From Desulfuromonas acetexigens (GTDB lineage Bacteria; Desulfobacterota; Desulfuromonadia; Desulfuromonadales; Trichloromonadaceae): a DNA stretch of 49,452 bases. The notes beneath the pieces are model-generated. The model did not search any database. It was not told where the DNA came from and saw only the letters and a list, made by a program, of their open reading frames with translations. The position numbers and the translations under genes are program-made. Where the stretch lies: positions 1 through 49,452 of the forward strand of contig NZ_FOJJ01000011.1 of the NCBI RefSeq assembly GCF_900111775.1, read 5' to 3'. Below, in pieces: positions 36,183 through 45,648 of the stretch. How positions within the stretch are numbered: the first letter of the stretch is position 1; each line of letters opens with the position of its first letter.

Positions 36183-37199
36183 CTATCCGCCGATCCGCTC
36201 CATCCCTCGTTCCCCTTCCCGATAGTCCGCCTCCCCCAGCCGATGCCCTTTCGGTTTGGCCACCGCCGCCGCCCGCAGCAACCCTTCCAACTCCGTACCG
36301 TCGACACCAAGTCGCAGCGCTTCGCGAATATCAATTTCGTCCGAGGAGAGCAGACAGGGGCGGATGCGCCCATCGGCGGTGATGCGCAAGCGGTTGCAGT
36401 CGCCGCAGAAATGCTGGGAAACGGCGGGAATAACGCCGATCCGGCCAAGGCCATCGGCATAACGAAAGAGCCGGGCCGGACCGGCCGGACCGCGCCGGGG
36501 GATGGGCAGCAGCTCGCCGAGGCGCGCCAGTTCGGACAGGATCGCCTCGGCTGGAAAACGCTCATCGGCCGAGTAGTCGAGGCCGGTGCTGACCGGCATG
36601 AATTCGATGAAACGCACTTCCCAGGGATGCTCCCGGGTCAGCCGGGCGAAGTCGACGATCTCGTCGGCATTGACTCCCTTGAGTGGCACCATATTGATTT
36701 TCATCGGCGCCAGCTCCGCCCCTTCCGCCGCGGCGATACCAGCCAGCACCCGCTCCAGGCCAGAGCGGCGGGTGATCTCGACGAAACGTTCAGGGCGCAG
36801 GGTGTCGAGGCTGACGTTGATACGGGCGAGCCCCGCCGCTTTGAGCGGAGCAGCCAACTCGGCCAAAAGCAGGCCATTCGTGGTCAGGACGATCTCGGGC
36901 TGTCCCGGCAAAGCCGCCAGGGCAGCGATGAACTCGACCACCCCCTTGCGCACCAGGGGCTCGCCACCGGTCACGCGAATCTTGCGCACGCCGAGGCGCA
37001 CGGCGGCGGCAGCGATGCGCAGCAGCTCTTCGTAGGAGAGAATGCCGCCGTGGCCCACCGAATCGACCCCTTCTTCGGGCATGCAGTAGCGGCAGCGCAG
37101 GTTGCAGCGGTCGGTGATGGAAAGACGCAGGTAATCGATGGTCCGGCCGAAGGTGTCTTGCAAAGCTCTATCCGTGACGGGGGTTTCGGTAAGAAGCAT
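36183..37199 (-). CDS. moaA: GTP 3',8-cyclase MoaA
   Basis: Radical SAM enzyme for the first step of molybdenum cofactor synthesis. The 338 residues contain the radical-SAM cluster motif CNLRCRYC, the SAM-binding KIRVTGGEPLVR, and the C-terminal second cluster: FCGDCNRLRITADG followed by PCL. The expected C-terminal glycine pair is there (MERIGG), which is needed for catalysis. The start ATG 37199 shares one base with the pilT stop (TGATG), so translation is coupled to pilT, an odd functional pairing. It ends at a bidirectional terminator. Confidence 0.96.
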   Translation of the reverse strand: MLLTETPVTDRALQDTFGRTIDYLRLSITDRCNLRCRYCMPEEGVDSVGHGGILSYEELLRIAAAAVRLGVRKIRVTGGEPLVRKGVVEFIAALAALPGQPEIVLTTNGLLLAELAAPLKAAGLARINVSLDTLRPERFVEITRRSGLERVLAGIAAAEGAELAPMKINMVPLKGVNADEIVDFARLTREHPWEVRFIEFMPVSTGLDYSADERFPAEAILSELARLGELLPIPRRGPAGPARLFRYADGLGRIGVIPAVSQHFCGDCNRLRITADGRIRPCLLSSDEIDIREALRLGVDGTELEGLLRAAAVAKPKGHRLGEADYREGERGMERIGG

Positions 37200-38275
37200 C
37201 AGGGCTTGTTGCCGTCCTGTTTAGGCAAAAACTGCTCAAAGGAGCGTTTCTCCACGGCGCAGCGATAGGCTTCCTCGGGGGTGATTTTCTTCTCCTTGAG
37301 CAGTTCGAGGATGCGCTGGTCCATGAGCTGCATCCCTTCCCCCTTGGCGGTCTGCATGATCGAGGGAATCTGGAAGGTCTTCCCTTCGCGGATGAGGTTG
37401 GCCACCGCCGCGTTGCCGATAAGGATTTCGTGGGCGGCGATGCGCCCCTTGCCGTCGGCGGTCTTCATCAACTGCTGGCAGATGACCCCTTTGAGGCTCT
37501 CGCCGAGCATAGTCCGCACCTGTTCCTGGGCATCCTTGGGGAAGGCGTCGATGATGCGGTCGATGGTCTTGGGGGCCGAGTTGGTGTGCAGGGTACCGTA
37601 GACCAGGTGTCCGGTCTCGGCGGCGGTCATGGCCAGGGAGATGGTCTCCAGGTCGCGCATTTCGCCAACCAGGATGACGTCCGGGTCCTCGCGCAGCGCC
37701 CCCTTGAGGGCGGCGGCGAAGGAGAGGGTATGCTGGCCGATCTGCCGCTGATTGAGCAGCGACATCTTGTTCTCATGAATGAATTCGAGGGGATCTTCGA
37801 GGGTCAGGATGTGTTCCCGGCGGGTCGAGTTGATCAGGTCGATCATCGCCGCCAGGGTCGTCGACTTGCCGCTGCCGGTCGGCCCAGTGACCAGCACCAG
37901 CCCCTTCTTCAGATTGCACATCTTGCGGATGCCCGCCGGCAGGTTGAGTTCGTCGGCGGAAAGAATCGTGCTGGGGATGATACGGAAGACTCCGGCGATC
38001 CCCCGGTAGCTTTCCAGGATATTTCCCCGGAAGCGGGCGATGCCCGGCAACTCATAAGCAAAGTCGAGATCGTGGGTGGCCTCAAACTGGGCGCGCTGTT
38101 CCTCGTTGAGGATCTCGAAGAGCAGCGCCTTGGCCTGTTCGTTGGTCAGGGGCGGATAGTTGAGCTTCTCTATCTCGCCGTGCTGGCGCAGGATGGGCGG
38201 AGCGCCGCTGGAGATATGCAGGTCGCTGGCACCCTGCTGTTTCATCAACTTGAAGAGACCGTCGATCTTGGCCAT
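37199..38275 (-). CDS. pilT: Twitching-motility ATPase PilT
   Basis: Hexameric ATPase that retracts type IV pili. With ATG 38275 (AAGGAGTCGCTT upstream) it has 358 residues, close to the usual length. It shows the N-terminal LMKQQGASDLHISSGAPP, Walker A VTGPTGSGKSTTLAAMI, the Asp box TLEDPLEFIHE, Walker B region DPDVILVGEMRDLETI and the His box TGHLVYGTLHTNSA. Relatives often have several PilT paralogues; this one is linked to moaA rather than to other pilus genes. An upstream in-frame start would add 23 residues without a ribosome-binding site. Confidence 0.94.
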   Translation of the reverse strand: MAKIDGLFKLMKQQGASDLHISSGAPPILRQHGEIEKLNYPPLTNEQAKALLFEILNEEQRAQFEATHDLDFAYELPGIARFRGNILESYRGIAGVFRIIPSTILSADELNLPAGIRKMCNLKKGLVLVTGPTGSGKSTTLAAMIDLINSTRREHILTLEDPLEFIHENKMSLLNQRQIGQHTLSFAAALKGALREDPDVILVGEMRDLETISLAMTAAETGHLVYGTLHTNSAPKTIDRIIDAFPKDAQEQVRTMLGESLKGVICQQLMKTADGKGRIAAHEILIGNAAVANLIREGKTFQIPSIMQTAKGEGMQLMDQRILELLKEKKITPEEAYRCAVEKRSFEQFLPKQDGNKP

Positions 38276-38556
38276 AAGCGACTCCTTGTGCCAATATGAA
38301 TCCGCCGTGCGAACACCTTTTTCCGCACATCCAGGCGAAGACAAGCAAAAATCCAGCCGGAATCGGCACCGCTTGCCCAGGATTTTTCATCATAGCACCA
38401 TTTAAGGAAAGTCCTCAGTGGAAAAGTCCGTAACCGCCCGGCAGCAGCTGAAGGTGAATCCCGACGCGAGCGCCATGTCAAACCGAAAAGGACCAGGGCT
38501 GTGCCGCCCCCCGGCGCACATTTGGACGCCGGCTCCCGTCGAATGGCGGAGTCTAT

Positions 38557-38585
38557 TTGACCTCGGCTGCAACTTCGCGTATCCT
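38557..38585 (+). promoter_or_regulatory. Candidate promoter of the PP-loop gene
   Basis: TTGACC (38557-38562, five of six) and TATCCT (38580-38585, four of six) with the ideal 17-base spacer, about 110 bases before the start codon at 38695. The expected transcript would begin just before the hairpin at 38601. Confidence 0.5.
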
Positions 38586-38600
38586 CCCCCCTTTCCGGAG

Positions 38601-38636
38601 ACGACGGATGCGGCACCTTGGTGCCGTATCCGTCGT
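38601..38636 (+). promoter_or_regulatory. Strong hairpin in the 5' leader of the PP-loop gene
   Basis: A 16-base stem (38601-38616 with 38621-38636, one G-U/mismatch position) closes a 4-base loop CTTG. It would be near the very 5' end of the transcript from the candidate promoter at 38557. No T run follows, so it may stabilise the mRNA or act as a regulatory site, or be a REP element. Confidence 0.5.
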
Positions 38637-38694
38637 TCATCAGCTGACAAGAACCCCGCTGCGAGAGACTGCGCGGGAGCATGGGAGAATCGCC

Positions 38695-39672
38695 ATGAGT
38701 AAAGGACTGGGACTTCTGTCCGGCGGGCTGGACAGCATCCTGGCCGCACTGACGCTGCGCCGCCAAGGGGTCGAGATCGCCTGCGTCGCCTTCGTCACCC
38801 CCTTCTTCGGCGCCGACAAGGCTCTGAAAACCGCGCAGGCCCTCGACTTTCCCCTGCGCGTCGAAGACATCAGCGAGGTGCATCTGGAGATGCTCAAAGC
38901 CCCCCGCTACGGCTACGGCAAGAACATGAATCCCTGCATCGACTGTCATGCCCTGATGTTCCGCCTGGCCGGAAAGATGATGGAGGAAGAAGGCTTCGAC
39001 TTCCTTTTCTCCGGTGAAGTGCTGGGCCAGCGGCCGATGAGCCAGAACCTTTCCGCCCTGCGGGCGGTGGCCAACTATTCCGGCTACCCCGAGCGGGTGC
39101 TGCGTCCCCTCTCCGCGCGGCTGCTCCCGATTACGCCCATGGAGGAAGCGGGGCTGGTCGACCGCGAACGGCTGCTCGATATCCAGGGACGTTCCCGCCG
39201 CCGCCAGCAGGAACTGGCCGACAAATGGGGCGTGACCGACTACCCCTCCTCCGGCGGCGGCTGCCTGCTCACCGAATCTTCTTTTTCCGGACGCCTGCGC
39301 GATCTCTTCACCCATCGTCCCGAAGCCGACGTCACCGACGTGGAGCTGCTCAAGGTCGGCCGCCAGTTTCGCCTCTCCCCCCAGGCCCAGCTCGCCGTCG
39401 GCCGCAATCAGAGCGACAACGAGGCGATCAAGCGCCTGGTCCGGCCGAGCGACATCCTCATCCGTGCCGACAACTTCTCCGGCCCCTTAGGCCTGGTCAG
39501 CGGCGCCGCCGGGGCCGAGGAGCTGGCGGCGGCCGGCGCCATCATCGCCACCTACGGCAAGGGGAAAAACGAAGGGACGGTGCGCGTTCTGCTGCAGCAG
39601 GCGGAACGGAAATGGACCATCGACGTTATCCCCATGCCCCAGGACGGCATCGGTCGCATGCAGATCCTCTGA
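38695..39672 (+). CDS. PP-loop tRNA thiolation-like protein with NFACT-R-like C terminus
   Basis: A 325-residue protein. The N-terminal half is a PP-loop ATPase (LLSGGLDSILAALTL, residues about 6-20) with a cysteine pair in MNPCIDCHALMF and a later SGGGCLLT, as in MnmA/ThiI-type thiouridine synthases that adenylate a tRNA base before sulfur transfer. The last 110 residues (VGRQFRLSPQAQLAVGRNQS, then DNEAIKRLVRPSDILIRAD) look like an NFACT-R/DUF814 RNA-binding domain. ATG 38695 follows GGGAG. A role in tRNA sulfur modification is likely; the exact position is unknown. True MnmA is longer and differs in domain order, so I give no symbol. Confidence 0.75.
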   Translation: MSKGLGLLSGGLDSILAALTLRRQGVEIACVAFVTPFFGADKALKTAQALDFPLRVEDISEVHLEMLKAPRYGYGKNMNPCIDCHALMFRLAGKMMEEEGFDFLFSGEVLGQRPMSQNLSALRAVANYSGYPERVLRPLSARLLPITPMEEAGLVDRERLLDIQGRSRRRQQELADKWGVTDYPSSGGGCLLTESSFSGRLRDLFTHRPEADVTDVELLKVGRQFRLSPQAQLAVGRNQSDNEAIKRLVRPSDILIRADNFSGPLGLVSGAAGAEELAAAGAIIATYGKGKNEGTVRVLLQQAERKWTIDVIPMPQDGIGRMQIL

Positions 39673-39699
39673 GGCAGATTTGGTACAAACGAACGAAAG

Positions 39700-39742
39700 A
39701 CGGAAACGGGGGACGGCCACTTGGCCCGTCCCCCGTTTCCGT
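39700..39742. repeat. Long perfect-type hairpin between convergent genes
   Basis: ACGGAAACGGGGGACGG (about 39700-39716) is complementary to the segment ending CCCCCGTTTCCGT (to 39742) with CCA/TGG closing near the centre. It lies between the PP-loop gene and betT, which converge here. It may end both transcripts, but lacks a clear T tract, and looks like a dispersed REP/MITE-type element. Confidence 0.65.
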
Positions 39743-39776
39743 TCCGTTTCACATAGAAGCCGAACAAAAGCAACGT

Positions 39777-41828
39777 TTACGGCTCGGAGGATGCCCCCCC
39801 GCCCTGCAGCATCTCATCGTGCTCATCCATGTTCCATGGGAGGACTCCTGGAGTCACATGGAGGAAGTGCAGATATTTTTCAAACTGGCTGAGAATGTCG
39901 TCAATAATCTGGCTGCTGTCATAGCCGTAAATATCATAGGACTGCCCCCCCCGGCGGAGAAAGACTTCGGCGCGGTAGTAATGGGGTGATTTGCTCTCGT
40001 CCGGCGGCAATTCCGGATAGGCGAAATCGGGCATGAGATACTCGCACAGGCGGATGTCATAAAGAAAATCGACATGGTCCTGGCGCGACACCTCCAGATA
40101 GGCGCGAACATTATCCTCATCGTACGTCACCTTGGCCTCCCAGCCCTGCTTGGACAACTCCTCTTGAACGTGCTTCATGCTGTGCATGACTTCACTGTTG
40201 ATAAAACCTGAGACTTCGGCCCGGCCGGGAAAGCGAACCAGCCCCGCAAGTCGGGCCTTCCAGCCCCCCTTACCCCCTTCCGTCCCATGTCGGGTACGGC
40301 GCATATGGCTTTGCAGGCTCACTTCGGTATGCCCTTCGATTACCAGGGCGCGCCACATGCCGAGCGCCGCCAGCAACATAATGATGGCAAAGGGGAGAGC
40401 CGTCGTAATCGCCATAGCCTGCAAGGCCTTGAGCCCCCCCGCCAGCAACAGGGTCGAAGCGACCACGCCTTCGGTGATCGCCCAGAACGCCCGGTGCCAT
40501 ACCGGAGAATCATCCCGGCCACCGGCTGAAAGGGAATCGATGACCAGGGAGCCGGAGTCGGAGGAGGTCACGAAGAAGGTGATGATCAAAAAGACCGTCA
40601 CCAGAGAAGCCAGCGACGACAGGGGCAGTTGCTCGTAAAGCTTGAACAAGGCCATCGCCTGATCGGCCTGAACATAATCGATCAGCTTATGGTAGCCCTC
40701 GTTCATGATCAGGTACAGGGCGGTGTCGCCAAAAATGGAAAACCACAGGAAGGTAAAGAGCGACGGAACCAGCATGACACCGAAAACAAACTGGCGGATG
40801 GTGCGCCCCCGGCTGATCTTGGCGATGAACAATCCGACAAAGGGAGCCCAGGCGATGGTCCAGCCGAAGATAAAGAGCGTCCAGTTACCGATCCAATCCC
40901 CGCGGACATAGGCTTGAAGATTGAAGGTGCGCTCGATGATGTTGTTCAGGTAGCTGCCGGTATTCTGTAAAAAGGTTTCAAGAATGAAGAGGGTCGGTCC
41001 GACGACGAAAACGAAGGTCATCAGAATAATGGCCAAAACCATATTCAAAATCGAAAGCCGCTTCACCCCCTTGTCCATACCGGCCAGTACCGAAGCCAGT
41101 GCCATGGCGGTAATCAGCGCGATAGCCGTGATCTGTACCCAGGTTGCCACGGGGATCTGTGGCCAGAGATAGTTGATTCCGGCATTGATCTGCGCTACCG
41201 ACAGCCCGAGGGTGGTTGCGACCCCGAAGAGGGTGCCGAGAATGGCAAAGACATCTACCGCGTGCCCAATGGGACCGTAGATGCGGTCACCGACGAGCGG
41301 GTAGAGGGCCGAGCGCATGGAGAGCGGCAGGCCGTGACGAAAGGCGAAATAGCTGAGAACCAGCCCCACCAATCCGTAAATCGCCCAGATATGGAATCCC
41401 CAGTGAAAAAAAGCGATCTGCATCGCCTGTTTGGCCGCATCGACCGTGGCGCCGGCACCTTGGGGCGGAGAGGCATAATGCAACACCGGTTCCGCTACCC
41501 CGAAAAACAACAGGGCGATGCCATAGCCGGCGGAAAAGAGCATGGCGAACCATGCGGGAAAGCTGTACTGGGGCTCCGCGTGATCCGGGCCCAGCTTTAT
41601 ATTGCCCCAGCGGGAAAGGGCCACCAGCACGACGAACACCAGGAAAATCGCTACCGAGAGCATGTAGAACCAGCCAAAGGTCCTGGTAATGAAAGACAGG
41701 GCCGTGGCAAAAAGCTCTCCGGCCAGATCCGGGTTGCTGATCGTCCCCAGCACTAAAAGGAAAATCACCACCACTGCCGGCACGAAAACCGGCAACAGAA
41801 TCGTCGCATGCCACGCCTGTTTTTTCAT
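39777..41828 (-). CDS. betT: BCCT-family transporter, BetT-like
   Basis: Sodium- or proton-coupled uptake of choline, betaine or similar quaternary amines. With ATG 41828 (GGAGAGAGG upstream) it has 683 residues. About twelve membrane segments are visible up to residue 500, including the family core FHWGFHIWAIYGLVG and FGWTIAWAPFVGLFIAKISRG. The roughly 180-residue hydrophilic C terminus (with YRAEVFLRRGGQSYDIYGYD) matches the long regulatory tail of BetT-type choline carriers. No bet genes for choline oxidation are adjacent, so it probably serves osmoprotection by uptake. The exact substrate cannot be read from sequence. Confidence 0.9.
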   Translation of the reverse strand: MKKQAWHATILLPVFVPAVVVIFLLVLGTISNPDLAGELFATALSFITRTFGWFYMLSVAIFLVFVVLVALSRWGNIKLGPDHAEPQYSFPAWFAMLFSAGYGIALLFFGVAEPVLHYASPPQGAGATVDAAKQAMQIAFFHWGFHIWAIYGLVGLVLSYFAFRHGLPLSMRSALYPLVGDRIYGPIGHAVDVFAILGTLFGVATTLGLSVAQINAGINYLWPQIPVATWVQITAIALITAMALASVLAGMDKGVKRLSILNMVLAIILMTFVFVVGPTLFILETFLQNTGSYLNNIIERTFNLQAYVRGDWIGNWTLFIFGWTIAWAPFVGLFIAKISRGRTIRQFVFGVMLVPSLFTFLWFSIFGDTALYLIMNEGYHKLIDYVQADQAMALFKLYEQLPLSSLASLVTVFLIITFFVTSSDSGSLVIDSLSAGGRDDSPVWHRAFWAITEGVVASTLLLAGGLKALQAMAITTALPFAIIMLLAALGMWRALVIEGHTEVSLQSHMRRTRHGTEGGKGGWKARLAGLVRFPGRAEVSGFINSEVMHSMKHVQEELSKQGWEAKVTYDEDNVRAYLEVSRQDHVDFLYDIRLCEYLMPDFAYPELPPDESKSPHYYRAEVFLRRGGQSYDIYGYDSSQIIDDILSQFEKYLHFLHVTPGVLPWNMDEHDEMLQGGGASSEP

Positions 41829-42047
41829 CCTCTCTCCTTGGTTATTACAACCGACAAGCCCGGCGGACAACCTTTCTCACATCGACCCGACTTGACCAGA
41901 AAAACTTCATTTCAGCGACAAACGCCTCGACATACCCAGCTCAAGGCATCCACCCAGCCAGATTCACAAAGAAAATTCTAACAAGGATTCCACTTGAAGG
42001 AAACCATCCGAGCGCTTTTTTCCTCCTGCGCGCACCCGTCGACAGAA

Positions 42048-42085
42048 CAAGTGAGGGGCGGCCCCATGGGACCGCCCCTCACTTG
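42048..42085. repeat. REP-like palindrome, copy 1
   Basis: CAAGTGAGGGGCGG and CCGCCCCTCACTTG (42048-42085) surround CCCATGGG; the whole element is nearly a perfect palindrome. A second copy of its core is at 43746-43777. It is 34 bases beyond the end of the minus-strand gene at 42119 and may act as its terminator. Confidence 0.85.
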
Positions 42086-42118
42086 TTTCACGCACAACCC
42101 TTCCCGGATCATCCCCCG

Positions 42119-42703
42119 TTACTTCCGTATGCTAAAGAGACCGCTTGAACCACTATTTTTGCTCGCCGGCACATAGGTCTCGTTGAAAAACCGGACATCT
42201 TCGATGGTGTAAAAGGCATCCTTGTTAAAGGTCTTGATCAAGGCGATCGCTTTTTGCAGATCCCGCCTTTTCACCACGGTAAAGATGATTTTGACCGGCC
42301 CCGATTCGCCGTGGGCGTTGACGTTGGTGACGCCGAAGCCCGCATTCCACAGGGCCGAGCTCAGCCCGGGATCGGTGTTGGGCGTGATGACGCGAAGGAT
42401 CAGGTTGCCGAAGGCCAGGCGCTCCTCAAGCAGCAGGCCGACAAAGTTCCCGGCGCCGAAACCCAGGGCGAAGGCCAAATAGGTGATCCAGTTGTCCAGG
42501 TGCTGCATGACCTGGGAAATCGCCAGGACCCAGACCAGCGCTTCCAGAAAACCCAAGGGGGCGGCGAGATGCTTCAGCCCCCGGTAAACCATTGAAATCC
42601 GCAGGGTGCTCAAGGTGACATCGAGAATGCGGGCAAGAAAAACCAACAGCGGCACCGCCACCATGGACACCAGCCCTGAACCGCCGACAGCTTCCGTAAA
42701 CAT
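42119..42703 (-). CDS. DUF2179/UPF0316-family membrane protein
   Basis: A 194-residue protein with three N-terminal transmembrane segments (about residues 10-30, 45-65, 70-92) and a cytoplasmic DUF2179-like domain (LILRVITPNTDPGLSSALWN, VNAHGESGPVKIIFTVVKRR, then KTFNKDAFYTIEDVRF). This matches the UPF0316 family; the function is unknown, though the soluble domain resembles small-molecule-binding folds. ATG 42703 has AGGAGA upstream; an in-frame codon 19 residues earlier does not. Confidence 0.85.
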   Translation of the reverse strand: MFTEAVGGSGLVSMVAVPLLVFLARILDVTLSTLRISMVYRGLKHLAAPLGFLEALVWVLAISQVMQHLDNWITYLAFALGFGAGNFVGLLLEERLAFGNLILRVITPNTDPGLSSALWNAGFGVTNVNAHGESGPVKIIFTVVKRRDLQKAIALIKTFNKDAFYTIEDVRFFNETYVPASKNSGSSGLFSIRK

Positions 42704-42830
42704 CGTGAATTTCTCCTGTTCGATGACGAGCCCTGGGCGGCGGACTCGCCGCCGGGACATGCGTCGAATTCAAACGCAATAAGAGGATTTATTTTCCCCG
42801 AAACCCTTTTTTCAATCCCTCTTTCGCGAT

Positions 42831-43544
42831 TTACAACCGCGCGGCCTTGGGGAAAAGAATGTTGTTTTCCAGATGAACATGTTTGTGGAGATCATCCTCA
42901 AACTCCTGGAGCTTGCGATACGCGAGGGTGAAGGTGTTGCAGGCATCGGTCGGAAGCGCGTATCCCTGTGAAAGACGGCGAATGGTATGAATCGCATCGC
43001 CGACTTCTTCGTGTTCGCGATGGAGACGAACCAGGGACTGGCGGATCGTTTCCCGGTCGTTCGCATCCGGGGTTTTGCCGGCGACGACGGCGGCTTCCGC
43101 GCGTTTGAGCGCCGGGAAGAAAACCTCTTCCTCCTCGCGCAGATGTCCGACCATCTCTTGCGCGATTTTCTCGAAAATGGCGGCGATCCGGATGACCTCG
43201 GGATGGCGTTCGCCATGCACGGCGGCGATCTTCCGTGCATACGAAGCGATCTGCTCGTCGTTCTCCTTGAGATAGGCATGGTGCGTGTTGACGATGTAGT
43301 CGGCCAGGAACGACAGGGTCCAGGCCGAGTAATTCCGGCTCCGGTCGACCGGGGCCTGTGCCAAGCCCTCGATTTCCCTCACGAGAGCCGCCGGATTGAG
43401 CCCTTGCTCCCGACAGGCGTCGGCGAGGGTAACCTTGCCGCCACAACAAAAATCGATCCCGTGCTTTTCGAAGATCTCGGCCGTCCGGTAATCGTCCGTG
43501 ACAATGTCCCCGACCGTCTTCTCAGAGAGGTTTGTTGTCGTCAT
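42831..43544 (-). CDS. ric: RIC-type iron-sulfur cluster repair protein (ScdA/YtfE)
   Basis: Di-iron protein that repairs iron-sulfur clusters after nitric oxide or oxidative damage. The 237 residues consist of the N-terminal ScdA domain (KTVGDIVTDDYRTAEIFEKH, then GIDFCCGG with the conserved Cys pair) and a hemerythrin-like domain with metal-ligand histidines/glutamates in NTHHAYLKEN, HLREEEEVFFPAL, LHREHEEVGDAI and HKHVHLENNILFPKA. A transcript start would lie near 43600. No adjacent NO-sensing regulator is visible. Length and motifs are typical. Confidence 0.94.
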   Translation of the reverse strand: MTTTNLSEKTVGDIVTDDYRTAEIFEKHGIDFCCGGKVTLADACREQGLNPAALVREIEGLAQAPVDRSRNYSAWTLSFLADYIVNTHHAYLKENDEQIASYARKIAAVHGERHPEVIRIAAIFEKIAQEMVGHLREEEEVFFPALKRAEAAVVAGKTPDANDRETIRQSLVRLHREHEEVGDAIHTIRRLSQGYALPTDACNTFTLAYRKLQEFEDDLHKHVHLENNILFPKAARL

Positions 43545-43745
43545 GGCTTTCCCCTTTCTTGATGTCCTCTGAGTTTAAATTCTCAGCCCCGCAACACGGC
43601 ACCCAAAACAATCCGGAATTCTTCGCCGAAGTTGGTAAACATAATCAATCTAGCCCAGGGGTACAAACCGGTCAATGCGTGAATCCACCGAATCTTCTCG
43701 ATTTTTCCCTTCGCACCCCGACCGAGAGAATCGTCGTCAACGCAA

Positions 43746-43777
43746 GCGAGGGGCGGCCCCATGGGACCGCCCCTCGC
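43746..43777. repeat. REP-like palindrome, copy 2
   Basis: GCGAGGGGCGG...CCGCCCCTCGC around CCCATGGG; its central 26 bases equal those of the copy at 42048-42085. It lies 27 bases beyond the pckA stop (43804, minus strand), so both copies sit directly downstream of minus-strand genes. Confidence 0.85.
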
Positions 43778-43803
43778 TCATTCATGCCTCATCAAATCTG
43801 GAA

Positions 43804-45393
43804 TCAGACCCGCGGACCGGCCTGGGTGAAGTCGAAGTCGTCGCCGTCCTTGATGTATTTCTTGAAGTTCTCGATAAACATCCCGCACAGTTTATTCGCC
43901 GTCCGGTCGAAGGACTCGGCATCGGGCCAGGCGTTGCGGGGGTTGAGCAGGGCACTGTCGACGCCGGGCAAGCTCTTCGGGATGTGCAGGCGGAACCAGC
44001 GGGTCTGGTCGAACTCGGCCTTCTCGATGCTGCCGTCGAGGATAGCGTTGACGCAGGCGCGGGTCGCCTTGATGCTCATGCGCTTGCCGACGCCGTAACC
44101 GCCGCCGGTCCAGCCGGTGTTGACCAGATAGGCGTTGACGCCGTGTTTTTCCATCTTCTCGCCAAGCAGCTTGGCGTAAGCGGTCGGGTGCAGGGGCAAA
44201 AAGGCCTCGCCGAAACAAGCCGAAAAGGTCGCCTGGGGCTCGGTGACGCCACGCTCGGTGCCGGCGACCTTGGCGGTGTAGCCCGAGAGGAAGTAGTACA
44301 TCGCCTGCTCCTTGGTCAGCTTGGAGACCGGCGGCAGTACGCCGAAGGCGTCGCAGGTGAGAAAGATGATATTTTTGGGATGGCCGGCCTTGAGGCTCGC
44401 CTCGTGGTTCTCGATATGTTCGATGGGATAGGAGACGCGGGTATTCTCGGTCTTGGCGCGGCTGTCGAAATCGATGACGCCGTCGTCGTCGGCAACGACG
44501 TTTTCGAGCAGGGCGTTGCGCTGGATGGCGTTGTAAATTTCCGGCTCGCTCTCGGCCGAAAGGTTGATGCACTTGGCGTAGCACCCTCCTTCGAAATTGA
44601 AGACGCCGTCATCGTCCCAGCCGTGTTCGTCGTCGCCGATGAGCTTGCGGGCGGCATCGGTCGACAGGGTGGTCTTGCCGGTGCCGGAGAGCCCGAAGAA
44701 GAGGCAGACGTCCCCCTCCTTGCCGACGTTGGCGCTACAGTGCATGGAGAGAATCCCCTGCAGCGGCAGCCAGTAGTTCATCATGGTGAAGATGCCCTTC
44801 TTCATCTCGCCGCCGTACCAGGTGCCGCCGATGATGGCGACGTTCTTCTCGATATTGAAGACGACGAAGACCTCGGAGTTGAGGCCGTGTTTCTCCCAGT
44901 TTTTGTTCACCAGGTTGCTGGCGTTGTAGACGGTGAAGTTGGGAGCGAAGTCCCGGATGTCGTCCCCTTCGGGACGGATGAACATGTTCTTGACGAAGTG
45001 CGACTGCCAGGCGAATTCGGTGATGAAACGCACGGATTTGCGGGTCTTTTCGTTAGAACCGCAGAAACCGTCGGTAACGTAGAGATCCTTGCCGGAAAGG
45101 TAGTCGGTGACTTCGGCGTAGAGTTCGTCGAAAACCTCGGGGGCCATGGCGACGTTGACCTTGCCCCAGGCGATATTTTCGAAAGAAGGTTTCTGGTGGA
45201 CAAAGTATTTGTCCTTGGGGGAGCGCCCGGTGAATTTGCCGGTGTCGACCATCATGGTGCCGTTGGCGGAAACCCGCCCTTCGCCATTGGCGGTTTCATG
45301 GTCGAAAAGCTCGTCATACCCGAGATTGTGATAAACCTTGCCGATGCTTTTCAGCCCCAGTTCCTGGGCACTTACCGCACTTGCTTTGCTCAT
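43804..45393 (-). CDS. pckA: ATP-dependent phosphoenolpyruvate carboxykinase
   Basis: Converts oxaloacetate and ATP to PEP and CO2, the classic gluconeogenic entry. With ATG 45393 (GGGAGAAG upstream) it has 529 residues. Conserved parts are [14 protein letters not shown] (52-65), the substrate/metal site [13 protein letters not shown], the P loop GLSGTGKTT (234-242), the second metal site DDEHGWDD and the adenine-site region [11 protein letters not shown]. It is a single-gene unit. Together with ppsA it allows PEP to be made from either oxaloacetate or pyruvate. Confidence 0.97.
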   Translation of the reverse strand: MSKASAVSAQELGLKSIGKVYHNLGYDELFDHETANGEGRVSANGTMMVDTGKFTGRSPKDKYFVHQKPSFENIAWGKVNVAMAPEVFDELYAEVTDYLSGKDLYVTDGFCGSNEKTRKSVRFITEFAWQSHFVKNMFIRPEGDDIRDFAPNFTVYNASNLVNKNWEKHGLNSEVFVVFNIEKNVAIIGGTWYGGEMKKGIFTMMNYWLPLQGILSMHCSANVGKEGDVCLFFGLSGTGKTTLSTDAARKLIGDDEHGWDDDGVFNFEGGCYAKCINLSAESEPEIYNAIQRNALLENVVADDDGVIDFDSRAKTENTRVSYPIEHIENHEASLKAGHPKNIIFLTCDAFGVLPPVSKLTKEQAMYYFLSGYTAKVAGTERGVTEPQATFSACFGEAFLPLHPTAYAKLLGEKMEKHGVNAYLVNTGWTGGGYGVGKRMSIKATRACVNAILDGSIEKAEFDQTRWFRLHIPKSLPGVDSALLNPRNAWPDAESFDRTANKLCGMFIENFKKYIKDGDDFDFTQAGPRV

Positions 45394-45648
45394 GCTTTCT
45401 TCTCCCATTGGTTTTCGACTGAACGCGATGAGTTAGAACTACCCTCCGGAAAGCGGCGAGTTTGCGTCTCACCCGTAAGCCTCACCGGAATGGGCACTTT
45501 TAACAAATTTAAGCAAAATAAAAAAGATAAAAAGTTTAAATAAACTTGACACCCCCTCTACCATTCATGGGAAAAAGCCGTCATCCCTGCCCGCCGCCAG
45601 ATTACCCCGCTATACTTGAACCCACACCCGAAGAGACAGGAGTCCGCC

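Noticed and set aside
43675-45543. Long plus-strand open frame (over 600 codons) opposite pckA
   Set aside because: It is the antisense shadow of pckA, whose motifs and length are complete; the frame is open only because of GC-rich codon bias and has no recognisable domain.
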